In this document: positions 1 through 13,955 of the stretch, in pieces
How the letters are laid out: each line of letters starts with the position of its first letter
Position numbering within the stretch: position 1 is the stretch's first letter
Source of the DNA: Gordius sp. MW1
Lineage: Eukaryota; Nematomorpha; Gordioida; Gordea; Gordiidae
Reading direction: 5' to 3'
Assembly (NCBI GenBank): GCA_964036665.1
Contig: OZ038527.1
Coordinates: 11,873,835-11,937,834 of the forward strand
DNA length: 64,000 nt
The notes under the pieces: generated by a model
Database searches by the model: none
Told to the model about the DNA's origin: nothing
The model's input: the letters and a program-made list of their open reading frames with translations, nothing else
Made by a program: the position numbers and the translations under genes

Positions 1-1225
1 TTAAAATCTGCTCTATGCGATCATGATTTCAAAGTAATAGTTTTCTGATTGTGATAAATTTTTACTTTTTATCATATAAACCACGTCTGAAAACGACAAC
101 TTTTATCGGATGAATACGGTTGAAAGAAAAAAATGTGAAAAATTTTGAGGTAAAAATATTTATTTTTTTCGATTCTATGTGAAAGAGCTTGAAAAAATAT
201 ATAAAAATAAGCCAATTTGAGAATCCTATTATCCTCGATTGACTTCCGAAAAGAGGTTTTAAGCTGCGAGAACTATCATTTTGACAAAAGACAACGTTTT
301 ATTGTTGCGATTAGTTTGTTGTATCAAACGTGAGTGCTTAATTTTTGAAAACTGCTCTATGCAATCATGATTTCAAAGTAATAGTTTTCTGATTCTGATA
401 AATTTTTACTTTTTATCATGGAAACAATGTCTGAAAACGACAACTTTCATCGGATGAATACGGTTAAAAGAAAAAAATGTGAAAAATTTTGAGGTAAAAA
501 TATTTATTTTTTTTCGATTCTATGTGAAAGAGCGTAAAAACAAATATAAAAATAAGCCAATTTGAGAATCCTATTATCCTCGATTGACTTCCGAAAAGAG
601 ACTTTAAGTTGCGAGAACTATCATTTTGACAAAAAACAACGTTTTATTGTTGCGATTAGTTTGTTGTATCACAACGTGAGTGCTTAATTTTTGAAAACTG
701 CTCTATGCAATCATGATTTCAAAGTAATAGTTTTCTGATTCTGATAAATTTTTACTTTTTATCATGGAAACAACGTCTGAAAACGACGACTTTCATCGGA
801 TGAATACGGTTGAAACAAAAAAATGTGAAAAATTTTGAGGTAAAAATATTTGTTTTTTTCGATTCTATGTGAAAGAGCTTGAAAAAATATATAAAAGTAA
901 GCCGATTTGAGAATCCTATTATCCTCGATTGACTTCCGAAAAGAGGTTTTAAGCTGCGAGAACTATCATTTTGACAAAAGACAACGTTTTATTGTTGCGA
1001 TTAGTTTGCTGTATCGTAACGTGAGTGCTTAATTTTTGAAAATTCCTCTATGCGATCATGATTTCAAAGTATTAGTTTTCTGATTCTGATAAATTTTTAC
1101 TTTTTATCATGGAAACAACTTCTGAAAACGACAACTTTCATCGGATGAATACGGTTGAAAGAAAAAAATATGAAAAATTTTGAGGTAAAAATATTTGTTT
1201 TTTTCGATTCTATGTGAAAGAGCTT

Positions 1226-1316
1226 GAAAAATTATATAAGAGTAAGCCGATTTGAGAATCCTATTATCCTCGGAAATATATAAAAATAAGCCAATTTGAG
1301 AATCCTATTATCCTCG
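1226..1316 (+). repeat. 44-bp partial tandem duplication within a monomer
   Basis: The stretch from GAAAAATTATATAAG to CCTCG (1226-1272) is followed at once by a second version (1273-1316) that begins GAAATATATAAAAATAAG and also ends in CCTCG. The containing unit is therefore 388 bp instead of about 345. The second version carries the AAATAAGCCAATT variant and the first the AGTAAGCCGATT variant, so the join brings together two different unit classes. This indicates unequal exchange between unlike monomers, or an assembly join. Confidence 0.85.
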
Positions 1317-3731
1317 ATTGACTTCCGAAAAGAGGTGTTAAGCTGCGAGAACTATCATTTTGACAAAAGACAACGTTTTATTGTTGCGATTAGTTTGTTG
1401 TATCAAACGTGAGTGCTTAATTTTTGAAAACTGCTCTATGCAATCATGATTTCAAAGTAATAGTTTTCTGATTCTGATAAATTTTTACTTTTTATCATGG
1501 AAACCACGTCTGAAAACGACAACTTTCATCGGATGAATACGGTTGAAAGAAAAAAATGTGAAAAATTTTGAGGTAAAAATATTTATTTTTTTCAATTCTA
1601 TGTGAAAGAGCTTGAAAAAATATATAAAAGTAAGCCGATTTGAGAATCCTATTATCCTCGATTGACTTCCGAAAAGAGGTTTTAAGCTGCGAGAACTATC
1701 ATTTTGACAAAAGACAACGTTTTATTGTTGCGATTAGTTTGTTGTATCGCAACGTGAGTGCTTAATTTTTGAAAATTGCTCTATGCGATCATGATTTCAA
1801 AGTAATAGTTTTCTGATTCTGATAAATTTTTACTTTTTATCATGGAAACAACGTCTGAAAACGACAACTTTCATCGGATGAATACGGTTGAAAAAAAAAA
1901 ATGTGAAAAATTTTGAGGTAAAAATATTTATTTTTTTTCGATTCTATGTGAAAGAGCGTAAAAACAAATATAAAAATAAGCCAATTTGAGAATCCTATTA
2001 TCCTCGATTGACTTCCGAAAAGAGGCTATAAGTTGCGAGAACTATCATTTTGACAAAAGACAACGTTTTATTGTTGCGATTAGTTTGTTGTATCGCAACG
2101 TGAGTTTTTAATTTTTGAAATCTGCTCTATGCGATCATGATTTCAAAGTAATAGTTTTCTGATTGTGATAAATTTTTACTTTTTATCATGGAAACAACTT
2201 CTGAAAACGACAACTTTCATCGGATGAATACGGTTGAAACAAAAAAATGTGAAAAATTTTGAGGTAAAAATATTTGTTTTTTTCGATTCTATGCGAAAGA
2301 GCTTGAAAAAATATATAAAAGTAAGCCGATTTGAGAATCCTATTATCCTCGATTGACTTCCGAAAAGAGGTTTTAAGCTGCGAGAACTATCATTTTGACA
2401 AAAGACAACGTTTTATTGTTGCGATTAGTTTGCTGTATCGTAACGTGAGTGCTTAATTTTTGAAAATTGCTCTATGCGATCATGATTTCAAAGTAATAGT
2501 TTTCTGATTCTGATAAATTTTTACTTTTTATCATGGAAACAACTTCTGAAAACGACAACTTTCATCGGATGAATACGGTTGAAAGAAAAAAATATGAAAA
2601 ATTTTGAGGTAAAAATATTTGTTTTTTTCGATTCTATGTGAAAGAGCTTGAAAAATTATATAAGAGTAAGCCGATTTGAGAATCCTATTATCCTCGCTTG
2701 ACTTCCGAAAAGAGGTTTTAAGCTGCGAGAACTATCATTTTGACAAAAGACAACGTTTTATTGTTGCGATTAGTTTGTTGTATCGTAACGTGAGTGCTTA
2801 ATTTTTGAAAATTGCTCTATGCGATCATGATTTCAAAGTAATAGTTTTCTGATTCTGATAAATTTTTACTTTTTATCATGGAAACAATGTCTGAAAACGA
2901 CAACTTTCATCGGATGAATACGGTTAAAAGAAAAAAATGTGAAAAATTTTGAGGTAAAAATATTTATTTTTTTTCGATTCTATGTGAAAGAGCGTAAAAA
3001 CAAATATAAAAATAAGCCAATTTGAGAATCCTATTATCCTCGATTGACTTCCGAAAAGAGACTTTAAGTTGCGAGAACTATCATTTTGACAAAAAACAAC
3101 GTTTTATTGTTGCGATTAGTTTGTTGTATCACAACGTGAGTGCTTAATTTTTGAAAACTGCTCTATGCAATCATGATTTCAAAGTAATAGTTTTCTGATT
3201 CTGATAAATTTTTACTTTTTATCATGGAAACAACGTCTGAAAACGACGACTTTCATCGGATGAATACGGTTGAAACAAAAAAATGTGAAAAATTTTGAGG
3301 TAAAAATATTTGTTTTTTTCGATTCTATGTGAAAGAGCTTGAAAAAATATATAAAAGTAAGCCGATTTGAGAATCCTATTATCCTCGATTGACTTCCGAA
3401 AAGAGGTTTTAAGCTGCGAGAACTATCATTTTGACAAAAGACAACGTTTTATTGTTGCGATTAGTTTGCTGTATCGTAACGTGAGTGCTTAATTTTTGAA
3501 AATTGCTCTATGCGATCATGATTTCAAAGTAATAGTTTTCTGATTCTGATAAATTTTTACTTTTTATCATGGAAACAACTTCTGAAAACGACAACTTTCA
3601 TCGGATGAATACGGTTGAAAGAAAAAAATATGAAAAATTTTGAGGTAAAAATATTTGTTTTTTTCGATTCTATGTGAAAGAGCTTGAAAAATTATATAAG
3701 AGTAAGCCGATTTGAGAATCCTATTATCCTC

Positions 3732-3733
3732 GG
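3732..3733 (+). other. 28-bp deletion junction (317-bp unit)
   Basis: CCTCG joins directly to GCGAGAAC. Sister units at 2694, 5770, 9549, 15401 and 22626 have 28 more bases here, starting CTTGACTTCC. The left edge is the same base position in the monomer as the join at 1272/1273 in the paralogous unit 2460 bp upstream. Confidence 0.85.
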
Positions 3734-4150
3734 CGAGAACTATCATTTTGACAAAAGACAACGTTTTATTGTTGCGATTAGTTTGTTGTATCGTAACGTG
3801 AGTGCTTAATTTTTGAAAATTGCTCTATGCGATCATGATTTCAAAGTGATAGTTTTCTGATTCTGATAAATTTTTACTTTTTATCATGGAAACAACGTCT
3901 GAAAACGACAACTTTCATCGGATGAATACGGTTGAATAAAAAAATGTGAAAAATTTTGAGGTAAAAATATTCATTTTTTTCGATTCTATGTGAAAGAGCG
4001 TAAAAAAATATATAAAAATAAGCCAATTTGAGAATCCTATTATCCTCGATTAACTTCCGAAAAGAGGTTTTAAGCTGCGAGAACTATCATTTTGACAAAA
4101 CAACGTTTTATTGTTGCGATTAGTTTGTTGTATCGCAACGTGAGTGCTTA

Positions 4151-7100
4151 ATTTTTGAAAATTGCTCTATGCGATCATGATTTCAAAGTAATAGTTTTCT
4201 GATTGTGATAAATTTTTACTTTTTATCATATAAACCACGTCTGAAAACGACAACTTTTATCGGATGAATACGGTTGAAAGAAAAAAATGTGAAAAATTTT
4301 GAGGTAAAAATATTTATTTTTTTCGATTCTATGTGAAAGAGCTTGAAAAAATATATAAAAATAAGCCAATTTGAGAATCCTATTATCCTCGATTGACTTC
4401 CGAAAAGAGGTTTTAAGCTGCGAGAACTATCATTTTGACAAAAGACAACGTTTTATTGTTGCGATTAGTTTGTTGTATCAAACGTGAGTGCTTAATTTTT
4501 GAAAACTGCTCTATGCAATCATGATTTCAAAGTAATAGTTTTCTGATTCTGATAAATTTTTACTTTTTATCATGGAAACAATGTCTGAAAACGACAACTT
4601 TCATCGGATGAATACGGTTGAAAGAAAAAAATGTGAAAAATTTTGAGGTAAAAATATTTATTTTTTTCAATTCTATGTGAAAGAGCTTGAAAAAATATAT
4701 AAAAGTAAGCCGATTTGAGAATCCTATTATCCTCGATTGACTTCCGAAAAGAGGTTTTAAGCTGCGAGAACTATCATTTTGACAAAAGACAACGTTTTAT
4801 TGTTGCGATTAGTTTGTTGTATCGCAACGTGAGTGCTTAATTTTTGAAAATTGCTCTATGCGATCATGATTTCAAAGTAATAGTTTTCTGATTCTGATAA
4901 ATTTTTACTTTTTATCATGGAAACAACGTCTGAAAACGACAACTTTCATCGGATGAATACGGTTGAAAAAAAAAAATGTGAAAAATTTTGAGGTAAAAAT
5001 ATTTATTTTTTTTCGATTCTATGTGAAAGAGCGTAAAAACAAATATAAAAATAAGCCAATTTGAGAATCCTATTATCCTCGATTGACTTCCGAAAAGAGG
5101 CTATAAGTTGCGAGAACTATCATTTTGACAAAAGACAACGTTTTATTGTTGCGATTAGTTTGTTGTATCGCAACGTGAGTTTTTAATTTTTGAAATCTGC
5201 TCTATGCGATCATGATTTCAAAGTAATAGTTTTCTGATTGTGATAAATTTTTACTTTTTATCATGGAAACAACTTCTGAAAACGACAACTTTCATCGGAT
5301 GAATACGGTTGAAACAAAAAAATGTGAAAAATTTTGAGGTAAAAATATTTGTTTTTTTCGATTCTATGCGAAAGAGCTTGAAAAAATATATAAAAGTAAG
5401 CCGATTTGAGAATCCTATTATCCTCGATTGACTTCCGAAAAGAGGTTTTAAGCTGCGAGAACTATCATTTTGACAAAAGACAACGTTTTATTGTTGCGAT
5501 TAGTTTGCTGTATCGTAACGTGAGTGCTTAATTTTTGAAAATTGCTCTATGCGATCATGATTTCAAAGTAATAGTTTTCTGATTCTGATAAATTTTTACT
5601 TTTTATCATGGAAACAACTTCTGAAAACGACAACTTTCATCGGATGAATACGGTTGAAAGAAAAAAATATGAAAAATTTTGAGGTAAAAATATTTGTTTT
5701 TTTCGATTCTATGTGAAAGAGCTTGAAAAATTATATAAGAGTAAGCCGATTTGAGAATCCTATTATCCTCGCTTGACTTCCGAAAAGAGGTTTTAAGCTG
5801 CGAGAACTATCATTTTGACAAAAGACAACGTTTTATTGTTGCGATTAGTTTGTTGTATCGTAACGTGAGTGCTTAATTTTTGAAAATTGCTCTATGCGAT
5901 CATGATTTCAAAGTAATAGTTTTCTGATTCTGATAAATTTTTACTTTTTATCATGGAAACAACGTCTGAAAACGACAACTTTCATCGGATGAATACGGTT
6001 GAATAAAAAAATGTGAAAAATTTTGAGGTAAAAATATTCATTTTTTTCGATTCTATGTGAAAGAGCGTAAAAAAATATATAAAAATAAGCCAATTTGAGA
6101 ATCCTATTATCCTCGATTGACTTCCGAAAAGAGGTTTTAAGTTGCGAGAACTATCATTTTGACAAAAGACAACGTTTTATTGTTGCGATTAGTTTGTTGT
6201 ATCGCAACGTGAGTTTTTAATTTTTGAAATCTGCTCTATGCGATCATGATTTCAAAGTAATAGTTTTCTGATTGTGATAAATTTTTACTTTTTATCATAT
6301 AAACCACGTCTGAAAACGACAACTTTTATCGGATGAATACGGTTGAAAGAAAAAAATGTGAAAAATTTTGAGGTAAAAATATTTATTTTTTTCGATTCTA
6401 TGTGAAAGAGCTTGAAAAAATATATAAAAGTAAGCCGATTTGAGAATCCTATTATCCTCGATTGACTTCCGAAAAGAGGTTTTAAGCTGCGAGAACTATC
6501 ATTTTGACAAAACAACGTTTTATTGTTGCGATTAGTTTGTTGTATCGCAACGTGAGTGCTTAATTTTTGAAAATTGCTCTATGCGATCATGATTTCAAAG
6601 TAATAGTTTTCTGATTCTGATAAATTTTTACTTTTTATCATGGAAACAACGTCTGAAAACGACAACTTTCATCGGATGAATACTGTTGAATAGAAAAATG
6701 TGAAAAATTTTGAGGTAAAAATATTCATTTTTTTCGATTCTATGTGAAAGAGCGTAAAAAAATATATAAAAATAAGCCAATTTGAGAATCCTATTATCCT
6801 CGATTGACTTCCGAAAAGAGGTTTTAAGCTGCGAGAACTATCATTTTGACTAAAGACAGCGTTTTATTGTTGCGATTAGTTTGTTGTATCAAACGTGAGT
6901 GCTTAATTTTTGAAAACTGCTCTATGCAATCATGATTTCAAAGTAATAGTTTTCTGATTCTGATAAATTTTTACTTTTTATCATGGAAACAACGTCTGAA
7001 AACGACAACTTTGATCGGATGAATACGGTTGAAAGAAAAAAATGTGAAAAATTTTGAGGTAAAAATATTTATTTTTTTCGATTCTATGTGAAAGATCTTG

Positions 7101-7936
7101 AAAAAATATATAAAAGTAAGCCGATTTGAGAATCCTTTTATCCTCGATTGACTTCCGAAAAGAGGTTTTAAGCTGCGAGAAATATCATTTTGACAAAACA
7201 ACGTTTTATTGTTGCGATTAGTTTGTTGTATCGCAACATGAGTGCTTAATTTTTGAAAATTGCTCTATGCGATCATGATTTCAAAGTAATAGTTTTCTGA
7301 TTCTGATAAATTTTTACTTTTTATCATGGAAACAACGTCTGAAAACGACAACTTTCATCGGATGAATACGGTTGAAAGAAAAAAATGTGAAAAATTTTGA
7401 GGTAAAAATATTTATTTTTTTCGATTCTATGTGAAAGATCTTGAAAAAAATATATAAAAGTAAGCCAAATTGAGAATCCTATTATCCTCGATTGACTTCC
7501 GAAAAGAGGTTTTAAGCTGCGAGAACTATCATTTTGACAAAACAACGTTTTATTGTTGCGATTAGTTTGTTGTATCGCAACGTGAGTGCTTAATTTTTGA
7601 AAATTGCTCTATGCGATCATGATTTCAAAGTAATAGTTTTCTGATTCTGATAAATTTTTACTTTTTATCATGGAAACAACGTCTGAAAACGACAACTTTC
7701 ATCGGATGAATACTGTTAAATAAAAAAATGTAAAAAATTTTGAGGTAAAAATATTCATTTTTTTCGATTCTATGTGAAAGAGCTTGAAAAAATATATAAA
7801 AGTAAGCCGATTTGAGAATCCTATTACCCTCGATTGACTTCCGAAAAGAGGTTTTAAGCTGCGAGAACTATCATTTTGACAAAAGACAACGTTTTATTGT
7901 TGCGATTAGTTTGTTGTATAGCAACGTGAGTTTTTA
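4151..7936 (+). repeat. HOR block, 11 units, 3786 bp (copy A)
   Basis: Marks are 4151, 4495, 4840, 5186, 5531, 5876, 6220, 6563, 6906, 7249 and 7593. It opens with the GATTGTGAT and ATATAAACC unit class, followed by the TTCAATTC unit at 4495, the ACAAATATAAAA unit at 4840 and the TTATATAAGAG unit at 5531. The order recurs in the next block at offset 3786, falling to 3781 after 8941, where copy B has lost 4-5 bases. The unit at 7249 has no counterpart in copy B. Confidence 0.9.
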
Positions 7937-10900
7937 ATTTTTGAAATCTGCTCTATGCGATCATGATTTCAAAGTAATAGTTTTCTGATTGTGATAAATT
8001 TTTACTTTTTATCATATAAACCACGTCTGAAAACGACAACTTTTATCGGATGAATACGGTTGAAAGAAAAAAATGTGAAAAATTTTGAGGTAAAAATATT
8101 TATTTTTTTCGATTCTATGTGAAAGAGCTTGAAAAAATATATAAAAATAAGCCAATTTGAGAATCCTATTATCCTCGATTGACTTCCGAAAAGAGGTTTT
8201 AAGCTGCGAGAACTATCATTTTGACAAAAGACAACGTTTTATTGTTGCGATTAGTTTGTTGTATCAAACGTGAGTGCTTAATTTTTGAAAACTGCTCTAT
8301 GCAATCATGATTTCAAAGTAATAGTTTTCTGATTCTGATAAATTTTTACTTTTTATCATGGAAACAATGTCTGAAAACGACAACTTTCATCGGATGAATA
8401 CGGTTGAAAGAAAAAAATGTGAAAAATTTTGAGGTAAAAATATTTATTTTTTTTAATTCTATGTGAAAGAGCTTGAAAAAATATATAAAAGTAAGCCGAT
8501 TTGAGAATCCTATTATCCTCGATTGACTTCCGAAAAGAGGTTTTAAGCTGCGAGAACTATCATTTTGACAAAAGACAACGTTTTATTGTTGCGATTAGTT
8601 TGTTGTATCGCAACGTGAGTGCTTAATTTTTGAAAATTGCTCTATGCGATCATGATTTCAAAGTAATAGTTTTCTGATTCTGATAAATTTTTACTTTTTA
8701 TCATGGAAACAACGTCTGAAAACGACAACTTTCATCGGATGAATACGGTTGAAAAAAAAAATGTGAAAAATTTTGAGGTAAAAATATTTATTTTTTTTCG
8801 ATTCTATGTGAAAGAGCGTAAAAACAAATATAAAAATAAGCCAATTTGAGAATCCTATTATCCTCGATTGACTTCCGAAAAGAGGCTATAAGTTGCGAGA
8901 ACTATCATTTTGACAAAAGACAACGTTTTATTGTTGCGATTAGTTGTATCGCAAAGTGAGTTTTTAATTTTTGAAATCTGCTCTATGCGATCATGATTTC
9001 AAAGTAATAGTTTTCTGATTGTGATAAATTTTTACTTTTTATCATGGAAACAACGTCTGAAAACGACAACTTTCATCGGATGAATACGGTTGAAACAAAA
9101 AAATGTGAAAAATTTTGAGGTAAATATATTTGTTTTTTTCGATTCTATGCGAAAGAGCTTGAAAAAATATATAAAAGTAAGCCGATTTGAGAATCCTATT
9201 ATCCTCGATTGACTTCCGAAAAGAGGTTTTAAGCTGCGAGAACTATCATTTTGACAAAAGACAACGTTTTATTGTTGCGATTAGTTTGCTGTATCGTAAC
9301 GTGAGTGCTTAATTTTTGAAAATTGCTCTATGCGATCATGATTTCAAAGTAATAGTTTTCTGATTCTGATAAATTTTTACTTTTTATCATGGAAACAACT
9401 TCTGAAAACGACAACTTTCATCGGATGAATACGGTTGAAAGAAAAAAATATGAAAAATTTTGAGGTAAAAATATTTGTTTTTTTCGATTCTATGTGAAAG
9501 AGCTTGAAAAATTATATAAGAGTAAGCCGATTTGAGAATCCTATTATCCTCGCTTGACTTCCGAAAAGAGGTTTTAAGCTGCGAGAACTATCATTTTGAC
9601 AAAAGACAACGTTTTATTGTTGCGATTTGTTTGTTGTATCGTAACGTGAGTGCTTAATTTTTGAAAATTGCTCTATGCGATCATGATTTCAAAGTAATAG
9701 TTTTCTGATTCTGATAAATTTTTACTTTTTATCATGGAAACAACGTCTGAAAACGACAACTTTCATCGGATGAATACGGTTGAATAAAAAAATGTGAAAA
9801 ATTTTGAGGTAAAAATATTCATTTTTTTCGATTCTATGTGAAAGAGCGTAAAAAAATATATAAAAATAAGCCAATTTGAGAATCCTATTATCCTCGATTG
9901 ACTTCCGAAAAGAGGTTTTAAGTTGCGAGAACTATCATTTTGACAAAAGACAACGTTTTATTGTTGCGATTAGTTTGTTGTATCGCAACGTGAGTTTTTA
10001 ATTTTTGAAATCTGCTCTATGCGATCATGATTTCAAAGTAATAGTTTTCTGATTGTGATAAATTTTTACTTTTTATCATATAAACCACGTCTGAAAACGA
10101 CAACTTTTATCGGATGAATACGGTTGAAAGAAAAAAATGTGAAAAATTTTGAGGTAAAAATATTTATTTTTTTCGATTCTATGTGAAAGAGCTTGAAAAA
10201 ATATATAAAAGTAAGCCGATTTGAGAATCCTATTATCCTCGATTGACTTCCGAAAAGAGGTTTTAAGCTGCGAGAACTATCATTTTGACAAAACAACGTT
10301 TTATTGTTGCGATTAGTTTGTTGTATCGCAACGTGAGTGCTTAATTTTTGAAAATTGCTCTATGCGATCATGATTTCAAAGTAATAGTTTTCTGATTCTG
10401 ATAAATTTTTACTTTTTATCATGGAAACAACGTCTGAAAACGACAACTTTCATCGGATGAATACTGTTGAATAGAAAAATGTGAAAAATTTTGAGGTAAA
10501 AATATTCATTTTTTTCGATTCTATGTGAAAGAGCGTAAAAAAATATATAAAAATAAGCCAATTTGAGAATCTTATTATCCTCGATTGACTTCCGAAAAGA
10601 GGTTTTAAGCTGCGAGAACTATCATTTTGACTAAAGACAGCGTTTTATTGTTGCGATTAGTTTGTTGTATCAAACGTGAGTGCTTAATTTTTGAAAACTG
10701 CTCTATGCAATCATGATTTCAAAGTAATAGTTTTCTGATTCTGATAAATTTTTACTTTTTATCATGGAAACAACGTCTGAAAACGACAACTTTGATCGGA
10801 TGAATACGGTTGAAAGAAAAAAATGTGAAAAATTTTGAGGTAAAAATATTTATTTTTTTCGATTCTATGTGAAAGATCTTGAAAAAATATATAAAAGTAA

Positions 10901-11373
10901 GCCGATTTGAGAATCCTTTTATCCTCGATTGACTTCCGAAAAGAGGTTTTAAGCTGCAAGAACTATCATTTTGACAAAACAACGTTTTATTGTTGCGATT
11001 AGTTTGTTGTATCGCAACGTGAGTGCTTAATTTTTGAAAATTGCTCTATGCGATCATGATTTCAAAGTAATAGTTTTCTGATTCTGATAAATTTTTACTT
11101 TTTATCATGGAAACAACGTCTGAAAACGACAACTTTCATCGGATGAATACTGTTGAATAAAAAAATGTGAAAAATTTTGAGGTAAAAATATTCATTTTTT
11201 TCGATTCTATGTGAAAGAGCTTGAAAAAATATATAAAAGTAAGCCGATTTGAGAATCCTATTACCCTCGATTGACTTCCGAAAAGAGGTTTTAAGCTGCG
11301 AGAACTATCATTTTGACAAAAGACAACGTTTTATTGTTGCGATTAGTTTGTTGTATAGCAACGTGAGTTTTTA
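7937..11373 (+). repeat. HOR block, 10 units, 3437 bp (copy B of 4151-7936)
   Basis: Marks are 7937, 8281, 8626, 8967, 9312, 9657, 10001, 10344, 10687 and 11030. It follows copy A unit by unit but is one monomer shorter. Noted private differences include GATTAGTTGTATC near 8938, where 4 bp next to the dyad are missing, GATTTGTTTG near 9625, and AAGCTGCAAG near 10955. The next region starts with the same opening units at offset 3437, so a third copy is begun but not completed. Confidence 0.9.
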
Positions 11374-13805
11374 ATTTTTGAAATCTGCTCTATGCGATCA
11401 TGATTTCAAAGTAATAGTTTTCTGATTGTGATAAATTTTTTCTTTTTATCATATAAACCACGTCTGAAAACGACAACTTTTATCGGATGAATACGGTTGA
11501 AAGAAAAAAATGTGAAAAATTTTGAGGTAAAAATATTTATTTTTTTCGATTCTATGTGAAAGAGCTTGAAAAAATATATAAAAATAAGCCAATTTGAGAA
11601 TCCTATTATCCTCGATTGACTTCCGAAAAGAGGTTTTAAGCTGCGAGAACTATCATTTTGACAAAAGACAACGTTTTATTGTTGCGATTAGTTTGTTGTA
11701 TCAAACGTGAGTGCTTAATTTTTGAAAACTGCTCTATGCAATCATGATTTCAAAGTAATAGTTTTCTGATTCTGATAAATTTTTACTTTTTATCATGGAA
11801 ACAATGTCTGAAAACGACAACTTTCATCGGATGAATACGGTTGAAAGAAAAAAATGTGAAAAATTTTGAGGTAAAAATATTTATTTTTTTCGATTCTATG
11901 TGAAAGAGCTTGAAAAAATATATAAAAGTAAGCCGATTTGAGAATCCTATTATCCTCGATTGACTTCCGAAAAGAGGTTTTAAGCTGCGAGAACTATCAT
12001 TTTGACAAAAGACAACGTTTTATTGTTGCGATTAGTTTGTTGTATCAAACGTGAGTGCTTAATTTTTGAAAACTGCTCTATGCAATCATGATTTCAAAGT
12101 AATAGTTTTCTGATTCTGATAAATTTTTACTTTTTATCATGGAAACAACGTCTGAAAACGACAACTTTCATCGGATGAATACGGTTGAAAGAAAAAAATG
12201 TGAAAAATTTTGAGGTAAAAATATTTATTTTTTTCGATTCTATGTGAAAGATCTTGAAAAAAATATATAAAAGTAAGCCGATTTGAGAATCCTATTATCC
12301 TCGATTGACTTCCGAAAAGAGGTTTTAAGCTGCGAGAACTATCATTTTGACAAAACAACGTTTTATTGTTGCGATTAGTTTGTTGTATCGCAACGTGAGT
12401 GCTTAATTTTTGAAAATTGCTCTATGCGATCATGATTTCAAAGTAATAGTTTTCTGATTCTGATAAATTTTTACTTTTTATCATATAAACCACGTCTGAA
12501 AACGACAACTTTTATCGGATGAATACGGTTGAAAGAAAAAAATGTGAAAAATTTTGAGGTAAAAATATTTATTTTTTTCGATTCTATGTGAAAGAGCTTG
12601 AAAAAATATATAAAAATAAGCCAATTTGAGAATCCTATTATCCTCGATTGACTTCCGAAAAGAGGTTTTAAGCTGCGAGAACTATCATTTTGACAAAAGA
12701 CAACGTTTTATTGTTGCGATTAGTTTGTTGTATCAAACGTGAGTGCTTAATTTTTGAAAACTGCTCTATGCAATCATGATTTCAAAGTAATAGTTTTCTG
12801 ATTCTGATAAATTTTTACTTTTTATCATGGAAACAATGTCTGAAAACGACAACTTTCATCGGATGAATACGGTTGAAAGAAAAAAATGTGAAAAATTTTG
12901 AGGTAAAAATATTTATTTTTTTCAATTCTATGTGAAAGAGCTTGAAAAAATATATAAAAGTAAGCCGATTTGAGAATCCTATTATCCTCGATTGACTTCC
13001 GAAAAGAGGTTTTAAGCTGCGAGAACTATCATTTTGACAAAAGACAACGTTTTATTGTTGCGATTAGTTTGTTGTATCGCAAAGTGAGTTCTTAATTTTT
13101 GAAAATTGCTCTATGCGATCATGATTTCAAAGTAATAGTTTTCTGATTCTGATAAATTTTTACTTTATATCATGGAAACAATGTCTGAAAACGACAACTT
13201 TCATCGGATGAATACGGTTGAAAGAAAAAAATGTGAAAAATTTTGAGGTAAAAATATTTATTTTTTTCGATTCTATGTGAAAGAGCTTGAAAAAATATAT
13301 AAAAGTAAGCCGATTTGAGAATCCTATTATCCTCGATTGACTTCCGAAAAGAGGTTTTAAGCTGCGAGAACTATCATTTTGACAAAAGACAACGTTTTAT
13401 TGTTGCGATTAGTTTGTTGTATCAAACGTGAGTGCTTAATTTTTGAAAACTGCTCTATGCAATCATGATTTCAAAGTAATAGTTTTCTGATTCTGATAAA
13501 TTTTTACTTTTTATCATGGAAACAACGTCTGAAAACGACAACTTTCATCGGATGAATACGGTTGAAAGAAAAAAATGTGAAAAATTTTGAGGTAAAAATA
13601 TTTATTTTTTTCGATTCTATGTGAAAGATCTTGAAAAAAATATATAAAAGTAAGCCGATTTGAGAATCCTATTATCCTCGATTGACTTCCGAAAAGAGGT
13701 TTTAAGCTGCGAGAACTATCATTTTGACAAAACAACGTTTTATTGTTGCGATTAGTTTGTTGTATCGCAACGTGAGTGCTTAATTTTTGAAAATTGCTCT
13801 ATGCG

Positions 13806-13813
13806 ATCATGAT
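13806..13813. repeat. ATCATGAT palindrome in the reference monomer
   Basis: This perfect 8-bp palindrome lies about 24 bp into the unit and recurs in most monomers. Variant units break it, for example TGCGATTATG near 40261, TGCTATCATTAT near 38546 and TGCGATTCAAT near 20341, 27566 and 33064. Function is unknown; an 8-bp palindrome may carry no meaning by itself. Confidence 0.6.
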
Positions 13814-13907
13814 TTCAAAGTAATAGTTTTCTGATTCTGATAAATTTTTACTTTTTATCATGGAAACAACGTCTGAAAACGACAACTTTCATCGGATGAA
13901 TACGGTT

Positions 13908-13955
13908 GAAAGAAAAAAATGTGAAAAATTTTGAGGTAAAAATATTTATTTTTTT
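13908..13955. other. A/T-tract block of the monomer
   Basis: This stretch near the middle of the unit is almost only runs of A and T, broken by single G or GTG steps. It is where much length variation of 1-6 bp arises: GAAAGAAAA against GAATAAAA, ATTTATTTTTTTC against ATTCATTTTTTTC, and shortened TTTATTTTCG forms around 38011, 40406 and 43490. Tracts of this kind can bend DNA or position nucleosomes, but that is inferred, not shown. Confidence 0.6.

Larger units (their letters stand above)
1..4150 (+). repeat. Mixed satellite units with 2460, 3075 and 4154 bp offsets
   Basis: Register marks are 341, 687, 1032, 1420, 1765, 2111, 2456, 2801, 3147, 3492 and 3809. The first units match 4155 onward at offset 4154. 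Units 341-1272 match 2801-3732 at offset 2460 (7 units). Units 1420-2800 match 4495-5875 at offset 3075 (9 units). The offsets overlap, so this stretch is a mosaic of successive duplications rather than one clean HOR. Two units carry larger indels, a 44-bp partial duplication at 1226-1316 and a 28-bp deletion at 3732/3733. Confidence 0.9.

Noticed and set aside
6285-6515. Recurrent minus-strand reading frame of about 76 codons, seen in many units
   Set aside because: It exists only in units with particular small indels. The copies I checked (6515, 29247) start at TTG, not ATG. It shows no domain or codon bias and is a by-product of a repeat unit that is read many times. Most units break the frame.
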